64,000 nt of DNA from Eudorina sp. 2006-703-Eu-15 (Eukaryota; Chlorophyta; Chlorophyceae; Chlamydomonadales; Volvocaceae): the NCBI GenBank assembly GCA_003117195.1, contig BDSI01000003.1:682001-746000 (forward strand), given 5' to 3'. The position numbers and the translations under genes are program-made. Under the pieces are notes generated by a model. It made no database searches. It saw nothing but the letters and a program-made list of their open reading frames with translations, and had not been told where the DNA came from. This document shows, piece by piece, positions 22,601 through 32,373 of this stretch (positions are counted from its first letter, which is position 1; the number at the start of each line of letters is the position of its first letter).

Positions 22601-25074
22601 GCCGGGCGTCATTTCCAGCCATGCGTGATGCGCACGACCAAGGTTAGTCACGTACGGCACCATACGTACGGCCTGCATGCGGGACCACAATTCACACGAA
22701 CATCATCCACCCATCCACCCGGTTTCTTACGGTGAATCTCTTACGGCGGTCAAGTCGCCACCTTAACATACGGGTCCGGTATACCGAAAGTGGATTGGAT
22801 CGCCCGGCGAGCCCGTCCGCCATCACTAATCGCCTACCGGTCAGGTCAGGTGACACTACCGCGATTGGGCGGTTTAAGGTCCTGGGTTCGAGTCCTAGGG
22901 TGACCCCCGACATTGTTCGGGAGCATGTGATTATGGCTAGCTGCTGAGATGTGGAGTTGAGATCACAGTTGATGGATTGAGATTCGCACGCTAGATCGGT
23001 GGCGATTGCTGAACCCTCTGTCTCTACGGATGTGCGGGTGAATGGATGAGGTGGGATCCTTAGTTCGCAGGATCAACCGCCTTGGACCCTCGGTTCGTAT
23101 GGCGTAGGTTCGGTGTGATGATGGTTGAAGGTGTCCTATAGCATCATATAAAACCGCGACATAAACCCTTAGACAGGGGCCGGAAGCCTATCCACACTGT
23201 AAAGGTACTACTACTACTACTAATCGCCTACCTGGCACGGTTGCGGTCGCGGGGCGTGGAATGCCAAGTCCGGCTCGGAGAAAAGGACGCCGGGTTGCGG
23301 TCCGAGACGGGCACTCTCTTCATCAAAACCATCAATGTGCAAGTCCCGCCCGCCGGGCCGGCCTACTGCGGTACACCAGCAGGCGCCCGGTGCCAGATGG
23401 TTGGCGGAACCAACACCCTTCACGCAACACACGCGAGAGGCGTGGTGCGGTGCGGTACTCGGCTTCCAGAAGTCCTCCCTCAAATCTACACATCGCGCAA
23501 TCCAGCGGGTGCGCCGCCACGCACGGAGTGCGTGCGTGTGTGCATGCTGCTGTGCGGCGTCACGCGCCTACCTAGCGACCTGCTGGTTCCGCACCCGGTC
23601 CCACTTACCTGGAGCAGTTCTGTGTACCTCCCGACCACCTCCGTGTAGCCCTTCAACCCCTTGAGACGCTCGCGGTAGGCGTCCAGGATATCCATAATGG
23701 CCAGCGCCCGGTCGCGCAGCGCCACCACGCCATCGGAGGTGACCACTGCCGTGTCCACCGCGTTCAAGACCTGGAGCAACATGTCGGCTGCTTGTGCCCC
23801 TGTAGAAGTGGTGGGGCGCGTACATGGGACGTGTGACGCGCACGTCCTTTATCATGGATGGATTGACGCTTGTGCGGGAGTAGATAGCCGCTTAGTCGGG
23901 CTGAATGTCTGTCTGTGAATGCGTGTGCGTGGTCGGCGCCCACACAAGCGCATCATGACCCACATCCCGACCCACCTGGCGGGGGCAGCAAGGGCCCGAG
24001 GTTTTCCACCGCCATGCGCGCAAATGTGAGGCCTTTCTTCGCCAGCGCCTGCACAAGTGGGCATCCATGCATGGCCAGGGACTTCAATTCAGTTCAGTTG
24101 AATTCGGTTGCGCGATGCGCCTCCATCCCACATGTCGCCGGTAACTACGTAATGGAACAATTCGGGTCAGCGGCAATGGGCTGGGTCTCTTCGGACGAGG
24201 GCGCGCGCGAGGAAGGCGCCGCCGGAAAACCCTAGCGCACGTGTTGTTGTTGTTGTTGTTGTTGTGGTGGTGGTGGTGGTGGTTGTGGTGGTGGTGGTGG
24301 CGGCCTCACCAGCAGGGATTCCCGCGTCGTCTGCTTGCCGTTGGGCTCCACCACATTCCCTGTCCCCTCCACATGTAATGCCCTGTCGCGATACCCAATT
24401 ATGCGGTCGGCGTCATCTTCAGGGACGCCTTTCCGAACCAGAAGCTGCACGGGGTTAGGGGAGGGATGGTGGAAAGGCGGATCTGGGTTGTGGTTGTTGC
24501 ATACGGTACATTCTCGGTTCCACATGCAGCCTCCTAGGCAGACACACGGCTGTGCGCTGCCACTGTGCTGGACGCAGAGCAATGGTCGTTAGCTGTCAGC
24601 GCCGAGCTGTGACGCTTCTTGCGTACGTACGCTTTCGGGCATTTGAGCTTGTTATACGAACTCAGGTTCAAGAGATTGGCGCCCGCACTGCAGTACCACG
24701 ATGCGACCATCGAGCTTGTGGCCGTGCCACAATCACGGTTTCTTACGAGGCCACCTACTCCTGCTACTGCGCCCACGCCCATGGCAGGTCTGGTCCGAAA
24801 CCCGAAACGGCCTGAACTCACCTGCTTGTCCCATGTTGCGACTACGAATCCATCGTCTGGCAGGATAAGCGAGCGGTACTGGGAAACCCTTGGGATGCTA
24901 GAAAACCAATGTTCTACCTCCTGTCACCAGAGGTCACCAAGAGGCTGAAGAAGTCAAACATGTGTGCCCTCGCAGCATCTGAATGCTAAACTTGCTTACC
25001 TTCTGATCCCATTCCTCCAGCCGTTTTCCAGGAGGTGGAGCACGTCCTTGTGAGCGCGACGCCCCACAGCCCAT
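16653..25074 (-). CDS. NB-ARC/TPR STAND (NLR-like) protein with predicted N-terminal acylation
   Basis: Minus-strand exons with matching phases: 25074-25000, 24444-24310, 24048-23976, 23799-23609, 22456 (or 22477)-22274, 21842-21714, 21009-20359, 20250-20086, 19543-19295 and about 18940-16653; roughly 1380 residues. STAND ATPases are signalling switches that oligomerise on nucleotide exchange. Seen in order: MGCGASRSQ at the start (N-myristoylation plus S-acylation consensus); an all-helical region with YRERLKGLKGYTEVVGRYTE and LATAFSDKGDYESLASRM; a P-loop in LVLVAPGGMGKSSLAADVG; Walker B in AVLVMVDNAEDAL; ARLLITSRQ; a GLPL-like CRCVPLIVCLVAKAL; a winged-helix-like segment ending HVVHTEVRQAATML; then 12 TPRs of 42 residues (LGAEHPDTLxxxxNLAVC) of kinesin-light-chain/fungal NB-ARC-TPR type. 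The junction before the TPR exon does not keep phase with the acceptor I chose, so a small exon may be missing. A further possible exon (23417-23232) is unproven. Confidence 0.88.
16700..18215 (-). repeat. 126-bp coding repeats (12 TPR units)
   Basis: The TPR array is also a DNA-level tandem repeat with a 126-bp period. The segment encoding LGAEHPDTL and the segment encoding AEDLYQQVLEAR recur with few changes, which suggests recent duplication or gene conversion among units. Confidence 0.9.
21551..21621. repeat. Perfect 28-bp inverted repeat with 15-nt loop
   Basis: Arm 21551-21578 (starts GTGTATACCAGGGC) is exactly the reverse complement of arm 21594-21621. The loop begins ACGCAGCTAGCT, and the same 12 bases follow the right arm again at about 21623. 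The hairpin lies in an intron of the NB-ARC gene. Confidence 0.95.
22825..23232 (+). mobile_element. tRNA-derived SINE-like insertion with 14-bp target site duplication
   Basis: The direct repeat ACTAATCGCCTACC occurs at 22825-22838 and again at 23219-23232. Between them is a ~380-bp element. Its head (22839-22905) looks like a decayed tRNA: a perfect RNA polymerase III B box GGTTCGAGTCC near 22885, a five-pair T stem, and a 3' acceptor strand GGTGACC that partly pairs with the 5' GGTCAGG. The tail ends in GGTACTACTACTACT. Head, body, microsatellite tail and flanking duplication are the signature of a SINE. It lies in an intron of the NB-ARC gene in the opposite orientation. The right-hand duplication overlaps a possible splice donor (CAG/GTAGGC on the minus strand at 23234-23226). 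Confidence 0.8.
24241..24302 (+). repeat. (GTT)n(GTG)n microsatellite at an intron 5' end
   Basis: Seven GTT-type units are followed by about ten GTG/GGT units. On the minus strand this CCA/CAA-rich tract begins within ten bases of the donor of exon 2 of the NB-ARC gene (24309). Confidence 0.9.
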
Positions 25075-27743
25075 AAGTAAATTTCGGTGCCTTGGTACGA
25101 AGAATCGAATCCACTATCCTATGAGCCGTGTAGTGAGGAAATTTGCATAATTGCTGGTATGTATACAGCGCATGTGCCACTACAGTACGCTGCTATCCAC
25201 CACAATTTCCTTCCATTCTATCCATGCTGTGCTCATAATTAATATAAAAGGGCAGTATAAGGGCGGCAAGTCTGATGCTGTGACGGGACTGACAAGCTTC
25301 GTAGCTTGTAAGGCCTAAACGAGCCTGGAAGCTCATAGACGGCCCAAAGGAAACAAATACAAAATGAACATTATAATTAATGCGCAGTTTCGATTGTATG
25401 TACTACAGTACTGTGCTGTACACTGGGCCAGCCTTACCAACTGAACGGGGCACATTCGTATGTAAGCTCTTGCAGGTGACCTGGTCATGCCGTAAAGCTT
25501 TGCATTCCCCGCCGCGTCACATTGGCAATAGTCATGGCATGTGAGAGCCCGCCCGCCCCTGCCTTCCCTACCTTGGGGTCCCAGGGTCCCCGCGCCTCTG
25601 CACCAAGCCTCACCAAGCAAGATGGCCGACATGTGCTGTGTTCCGCATCGGATTGTTGGTTGGTTGTGCACCTTCGGTGTGATATTGCATTTGTCCGTAG
25701 TTGTGGGCCCGCTCCATCAAGGTGGTTCAAGTTTTCTTTTGCACTCGCAATGGCCACTTACGACCCGTGTCTGGCGTCGTGACCTCGCAGGGTCGCGGTA
25801 GCTGCTGGTAGCTGCACGTCGGCCGTGCGGCGCCCGCAGAGGACCCCGCGGGTCATCGGTGACAGCCGTAGCTTCCTCACCACACACTGCAGAACGAATC
25901 CGCGCCACCGTGCAGCACCGGACAAGCTCCACAAGGGCACCGAAACACCCCCCGCACCCACTCTACCAGGGAACCCACTCACGGAACCATCCCTAGTGAA
26001 AAAATGTTTTACTCATTTCGGCATGCTTCGCCGTCCGAACAGGAGTTGGCCGTTGCGATCTTTGCGATCGTATGAAGCCGGGTCGCAGCGGCTCCCGCCC
26101 TCTCACACCCTCTCACACGGGTCATTGCTGACAGCCGCAGCCGTCCCACCACACACTGCGGGCCTCCCAGGGCGCCTGGGATCAAGTGCGATCTGGTAAT
26201 CCTTGAAGAGACAAGTGAGGGGCAGAGGCCGCTTCGCGGCAATACTGACGGTAGCCGCCACCAATCGTTGCGGCCGTGTGCGGCGCTCCACAACCCTGGA
26301 GGTTATGGTGCTACGGTGATGGTCGCATTGACGGATCTGGTACTACCAGCATGGCATCTGCAGTCACCTTTACCGTACAGCGAGAAGGGGTGAAGAAATC
26401 CCTCATGACACAAGGATGTAACACTCCCGCAAATTGGCTGGACCTACCACCGACTAACATGGTACGGCTATTATGACCAGAACAAGTAGTCACCATGTGA
26501 AGATTTATGGAGATTAGCATACAGTCGAACCGTCTGTAACCGTCTTGTAACGGTTACATTACATACAGTCGAATCCCGTGTCCCCTCCACGCCAAGTAAT
26601 TCGACGGATCTTGTGCGGTTGCCAGGAGAGACAATCCTGGCGCATTCGTGGCTGCATGATCCTTTTGCGGTTGATGGAGGATGGGTGCGCAGTCCTTGGT
26701 AGGGGTTGAGGTGAGTCGCCTACGACCTATCTGGGCCCGTTGGAACGCCCGGTCGGGACTACGAGTCCACCTTGTAACGGTTGCAGTCTTCATAAAGTCA
26801 ACGCTAAGGAAACGGTGTATGCGAGAGAAGTCGCCCGATCTCTACACGCACACCTGAATTGCCGTAATCGTTCCATGCGAATCGTTCGTTTCGAATGTAA
26901 GCGCGCGCAAGAAGGGGAACCCCCCAGAATGCCCTGCACGCACGGCAAGCCCCTCAGTTCCCCGGTGCTGACCGATAGGTCCCACGTTGTTTGCTGTCAG
27001 CAAGATAAACCATGGAAATGAAGATTCACCAAGATGAGTTCCCACTAGTTGGACGACTCGGACGACTGCACTGTGCAGAATGCATAAGCCGCTGCGAATG
27101 AGAATGCTGATCGCTTTCGCACACGACAATTAACATAGGTGAGGTACTGTTAAAAAAGTGAATTGAGCCATGGCACATTCTTCTGATGCCTTTGTTGTCG
27201 CTAAGCCGGCCCCTGGGTCAACTCCAATAAGCGAGCCCGCACAGCTAAAAATTGCGCACAGATTTAATTAAGAAAACATGCATATTTTATAATGACCGCG
27301 TCGGCCAAAACATGCCACGGAAGCCCAGGATAACTGGGAGATAAGGTAAACCAACAGAATTGGGCCGTGACACTAAACCCCAAACAACTTACATGTAGGA
27401 GTCAGTGACCAGCCGGCATTTAGTCACTACACATAGTCATCCTCGTAGGCCTTTGGCTTCTGACAAGGTGCGAATGCGCGCCATGGGCTTGCAGCCAGTT
27501 GTTGAACACTTTGGCCGTTGCCAATTCAGAGGCTCAGGGACCTGCTTAATACTTCACAATGCTCAATTTTGGGATTAGCTATTAGGCAGGCCGGTGCCAG
27601 CCTCCAGGGAGCCTTGGGTTTGCGGCAGGAGAGACGTGCAATTCTCATTGGGACGTACTAGCCAATGTGTCGGCAAATGACCACAGCTCAATCCAGCTCA
27701 GATGCGTGATCCTACATGCCTTGCGTAGGATGTGCTGGGGACG
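25075..27743. other. 2.7 kb divergent intergenic region, relatively AT-rich
   Basis: It separates the start codons of the NB-ARC/TPR gene (-) and the U-box gene (+), so both promoters lie here. Noted inside: a diverged duplication (25850-25894 and 26119-26160, sharing GGTCAT, TGACAGCCG and CCACACACTGC) and two copies of CTTGTAACGGTT (26544 and 26771). No open frame shows exon-like codon bias. Confidence 0.6.
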
Positions 27744-30700
27744 ATGAGCCAAGCATGGGCCGCAAGGGACGAACCGTCCCAGTTGAGCAGTGGCGAAAGA
27801 GCCGATCATGTGGCAGCGGAGCTTCAAGCTGCTTTTGGCGGGCCTGCCTCTGATGTCCAGCGCGTATGCAATCTTCTGTGCCTTCTCCGGCGCGAGTTCT
27901 CAGAGCAGGCCCCGAAAAATTGGCCAGCAGATACAGTAAAGCGATTATGGCTCAGCATAATTGGAGCGCTGCGGGTTGCCCAAGCCCCGGAGGTGCGGCG
28001 CCTGGATAAGGGCAACGGCGTTACGACCCCAGCCAGGGCGAGAACAGCCGAAACGCTGCCGCGGACCCGGCGATTTGTCACGTGTGTGAATCAGTATCTG
28101 CTTCTTGATGACCGCTCTCCGGTTATTGACCTCCGCGTCGATCGGGGCTGAACCCGAATTGGAACGAGCAACCTTATCCGACCGCCTGGCATCAATCAGC
28201 ATGCTCAGGCGGGCCTGTTGTACATATGTGTATGCAGACGGAGGCGATCGTTGTACTGGTGTGCCTTGTCCTGACGGTCGTCTGCATGCCTGTGTAAACG
28301 CCCGACAGGTGCAAGTGGCTGCCTGCGCTGCGGTGGAGGCTCTTGGCCAAAGTTGTTCATCATGCACGGACTTGGATCGAGAGGTGGGCGTTGACAAGTG
28401 TTGCCGTGTACCGCTGGTCGGTTTGCGCTGCCACCGCCTGGCGGCTTTGTCCACCGACGTAGCTGCGCCTCATCTGCGGCAGTGCCCAACAAATGCTCTT
28501 GCGGTCCCTGTGTATTGTGCTGTGCGTCGTTGGCCGCCAACGGAAACTCTTACCCCGTGTCCCTCCCTGTGTGCCCCGTACAGCCATCCGCTGTGGACGA
28601 TGCTGTGCTGTGTGTCACCGATACGCTGAGTTCATCCAGCAGCAAACAGGTCAAGGCGGCGGCAATCAAAGCCCTGCTGAGCTTGAGCGGATGCCTTAAC
28701 TGCCGGTGTTACTATGACAAGTGAGTCGGGCCGACGTTGGCGGCTTGCTGTGGGGAGGGCGTTCAGGGCCCGGCTCCGAAGGGCACATGTGCGCTGCTCT
28801 GTGGAAGCGTTTGGTTTGTTCTGTGGGAGGGGTTGGTGTTGTGTGGGCGTGTGTGGATTTATTGTTGTGACGGTGTGGATTTTCCGGTCCGCACGTCTTG
28901 CTGTTGGGAACATCGTGCACAACACTGAATAGGCTCGCGGGACCAACCGGCAAGCGTGCGCCATGCGTCCTCAGATCACGCTGCACCGCCTTCTAACTAC
29001 CACTATGGTGCGGTTCCTGTGATCTGGTGCGTCTCGATCCAACCCTCCACAGAGCGACGCAGGAGCTGCTCGGCGATCGTGGCGCAGTGAAGCTGCTGCT
29101 GTCCTCGCTGCCGCGCGTTGTCGCGGACGCGACGGAGGCGCAGCAGCAGCATCAGCAGCAGTCCAGTTCCGGGGGTCAGCCTCAGCCGTCGGAGCGCGTT
29201 GCTGACGAGGGCGCGCAGACGGTCGCGGACATCTTCCGCGCACTCCATTACATCTGCTTGCTCAACCCCACCAACACGTCACGGCTGCTGTCTGAGGGCG
29301 GCTATCCGCTCGTCGTACAGGGTGAGCCGGGGCCGGCACGATCTGGGTCCACGCGGTTTCGCAGCCCCGCGCCCCGCCCCGCCGCAGCCCCTAGACCATG
29401 TTTCGGCGGCCCCGGGTACCCCCTCGGTGCGACTGCCTGCCTGCTCGGGGTATTTCTGCTACCGTACCTCCAGACTCGTTGCCCTGCCCCTGTGGTGTCT
29501 GGTCGCCGACCCGGACCCGGACCTCCGCCGCAGGGCTGTCCGCCATGGGTCGTGAGCTCAACGTGCAGGAGCACGGCGCGATGCTGTTGGCGGAGATGGC
29601 CTGCAGCCCGGGGGTGCCGGGGCGGGACCTCCTGGACAGCATCGTGTTGGTAGCGAACATTGCGCGGCTGCAGCTCCAGGACAAGTGAGGAACTGGGCGG
29701 GGAAGGGGCGCGGTCGGTCCTGTCTGTGCGGGCTGCGGCTGGGGTGCCGCCGGGGATGCGGCTGGGGGTGCGGCAGCGCTCACTAACGGTGACTTGACAC
29801 CATTTCGTAGAGCGTCTTGAGCGTTACATTGCTGAGGCCGGCACCCTTCAGTTGGGTGTTGCCAAGTGTGCGGTTGGTTGCAGCCCGAGGAAGCGCGCGT
29901 CCTGTGCGCACGAGGGCCTCGTCGCCTGAACCGCTTGAGTCATATGGGGTCATGGGGCTCGCGTCCCCCATCCGAGAACCTGGCTTTGGGGATCGTTTCT
30001 TCGCCTCTTGCGCCGTGTACGGTGTACTCAACATCGCTTTCGGGTACTGCGCGCTTGGAGTACGATCCGCGAGGAGGACGACACCGGCGTGGAATGTGCG
30101 GTTCATGCCCTCAGGACCCCCCGAAGTACCGCCCTCAGGTCCCGGGAGGTTGCACCTTTGAGCGGCTCGCTCCTCCCTTGACGGCGTCCCTCCGCGAACG
30201 GTTTGCTCCGTTTGGTGCTGGGCCCCTCTAGGTACATCGAGGTGGCGCGGGCGGCGGTTTGGAGCCTGGGTCGGCTGGCGAGCCACGCTCTGGCGCATCC
30301 GAGCCGATCTGGGTCTGAGACGGCGGATCGTGATGCGGCGATGGCGCAGGCGTGGCCGCTGCTGAGCGATCCGGTGCTCAAAGTGGTGGTGTCCATGCTC
30401 CAGAGCTGCCACCTGCAGGTGCGGTGCGGGATCTGGGCATCTTCGCAGCCTGGTCGGAAACGTGTGCGCGTTTGTTCGAAGTGATACACGCGTTCCATGA
30501 TGCCGACCCTGTTGCCGGACGTAGGCTGTTGCCCTTCCCCGCCATTTTTTCCATTCCCCATCCGCCGCCCCACGCCATTGACGCCACGCCATTCGATTTC
30601 GACGCCCTCCACGCCGCGCCAGGACGATCCGCTGGTGAAGCACTGCTTGGATTACATCGCAGTGGTGGCCTCCGCAGCCACCGTGCATCACCACCCGGGC

Positions 30701-32280
30701 CAGTCGCATCCGGCGAACCATCACCACCAAGCCAACGGCATCTCCACCGGCCGGGACAGCGGCGGCGGCGGCGGCGCCGCCGCCGCCAGCGACGCACTGG
30801 CGTCCGACCGCAACGGTGTCGCGGGGGGCCCGCTGGCGGACGCGCTGTCTGCCCGCGACGGCACCCTGGCGGCCGCTGCCGCCGCGGCCTCCGGCGGCAA
30901 CTCCCTGCTGTCACTGCTGCTGTTGGCGACGGACGCCGTGCTGGCGACGGCGCGCGTCGCCAGCGATATCCGGCTGCAGGCGGTGGTGCTCCGGACGCTG
31001 CACGTGTTGCTGAACTGCTTCCCGGGCCGCTCGGCCCTGCAGCTGGGTTCCCGCCAAACGGAGATTCTGGATCAGGTGGTGCGAATCGCGGCCGCAGCGC
31101 GGTCCTCCCTGGAGCAGCAGCAGACGCAGCAGCTCCAGCAGCACCAGCAGCAGCCACAGCACGCGCAGCAGGCGCAGCAGCAGCACATCTACGCGTCCAA
31201 GGACCTGTTCCTGGTCAACGTCTACGCGTTGACCGTCGCGGGCGCGTTGATCGACTCGGCCGGCGGCGTCACGGCCGGCAGGGCGGCGGGCGGGTCGTAC
31301 CAGGCGCAGGTCTTGACGTGCCTATCGGGCCTCGTACGGCATTTGTCAGAGGGCGGCGGGAGCGGCGGCGAGGCGATTGCCTTTGAGGACGGGAACGCGG
31401 CGGCCGCGGACCCGGCGGCGGCGGCGGTGCCGTACCTCTCGGTCGGGTGTTGCCGTTACGCCTGCCATTGCTGCTTCATCCACGATCAGGTCCGTGGGTC
31501 GGACGTGTTGGCGGCGGGGCGTGCGGCGGCGCGGCTGCTGGCCTGGTGCGGCGGCGGCGCGGACGGCGTCAACGCCACGGATCGGGACGGCTGCGGGGCG
31601 CTGCACTTCCTGGCCGCCGCGGGCGTGGCGCCGCTGCTGTCGGCCTTCATCGAGGCCGCGGGTCCCGGGCTGGACTTCCTTCGCCGCACGCGGGCGGGGG
31701 TCAATGCGCTGCAGGTGGCGCGCTCGCGGAAGCACGCGGCGGCTGTGACGGTAAGAAGCGGACGCCGTGTGGTGGCGAGGGCGCGGGCGGCAGGGACGGT
31801 TCAGCGCGCATGTTTTGATGACTGAGCAGCTTGGGAAAGTGTCCATTAGTGAATGCGTACGCGAAGCGCGTGTGACTCAGGTCGGGTGAGTATTTGGCTT
31901 GCACGGAACATGCGCGTTGAGCATAGGTGTGGGCGCGTGCGTGTGTTGTTGCGCGAAAGCCGGCCCGTACATGTTTGTGTGTGTGTGTGTGTGTGTGTGT
32001 TGGTGTGTGTAAAAAGGAATCGAGCCGCGAGCCGCATGTCTGTGTGTGCGTGTGTGTGTTTTGTTTGTCGTACTGTTATTTGTCGTAGACGGTGTATCGC
32101 CGGGTTTCGGTTGCTTGGGACAGGGTCCTCCGCTGCGCTGCCCTTGATGGCCGCGCTCCGCGTACCCCTGGGGGTCCCCCCCGCCCCTGTGGACGCAGAT
32201 TCTGGAGGCCTCGACCGAGTCGGCGGCGAAGGCGGCCCAGGACGCGCTGCTGAGGGAGCTCGAGGTATGTGTGTGCGTGT

Positions 32281-32373
<93 letters not shown>

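Noticed and set aside
22839..22910. Functional tRNA gene
   Set aside because: Only the B box and T arm are good. The A box is poor, the acceptor stem has mismatches, the length is about 67 nt, and the sequence is the head of an element with target duplications.
23232..23417. Additional NB-ARC-gene exon
   Set aside because: It is in phase and has a good donor, but the acceptor is weak (AAG with no pyrimidine tract) and the peptide has no recognised motif. It is kept only as a finding, not in the gene model.
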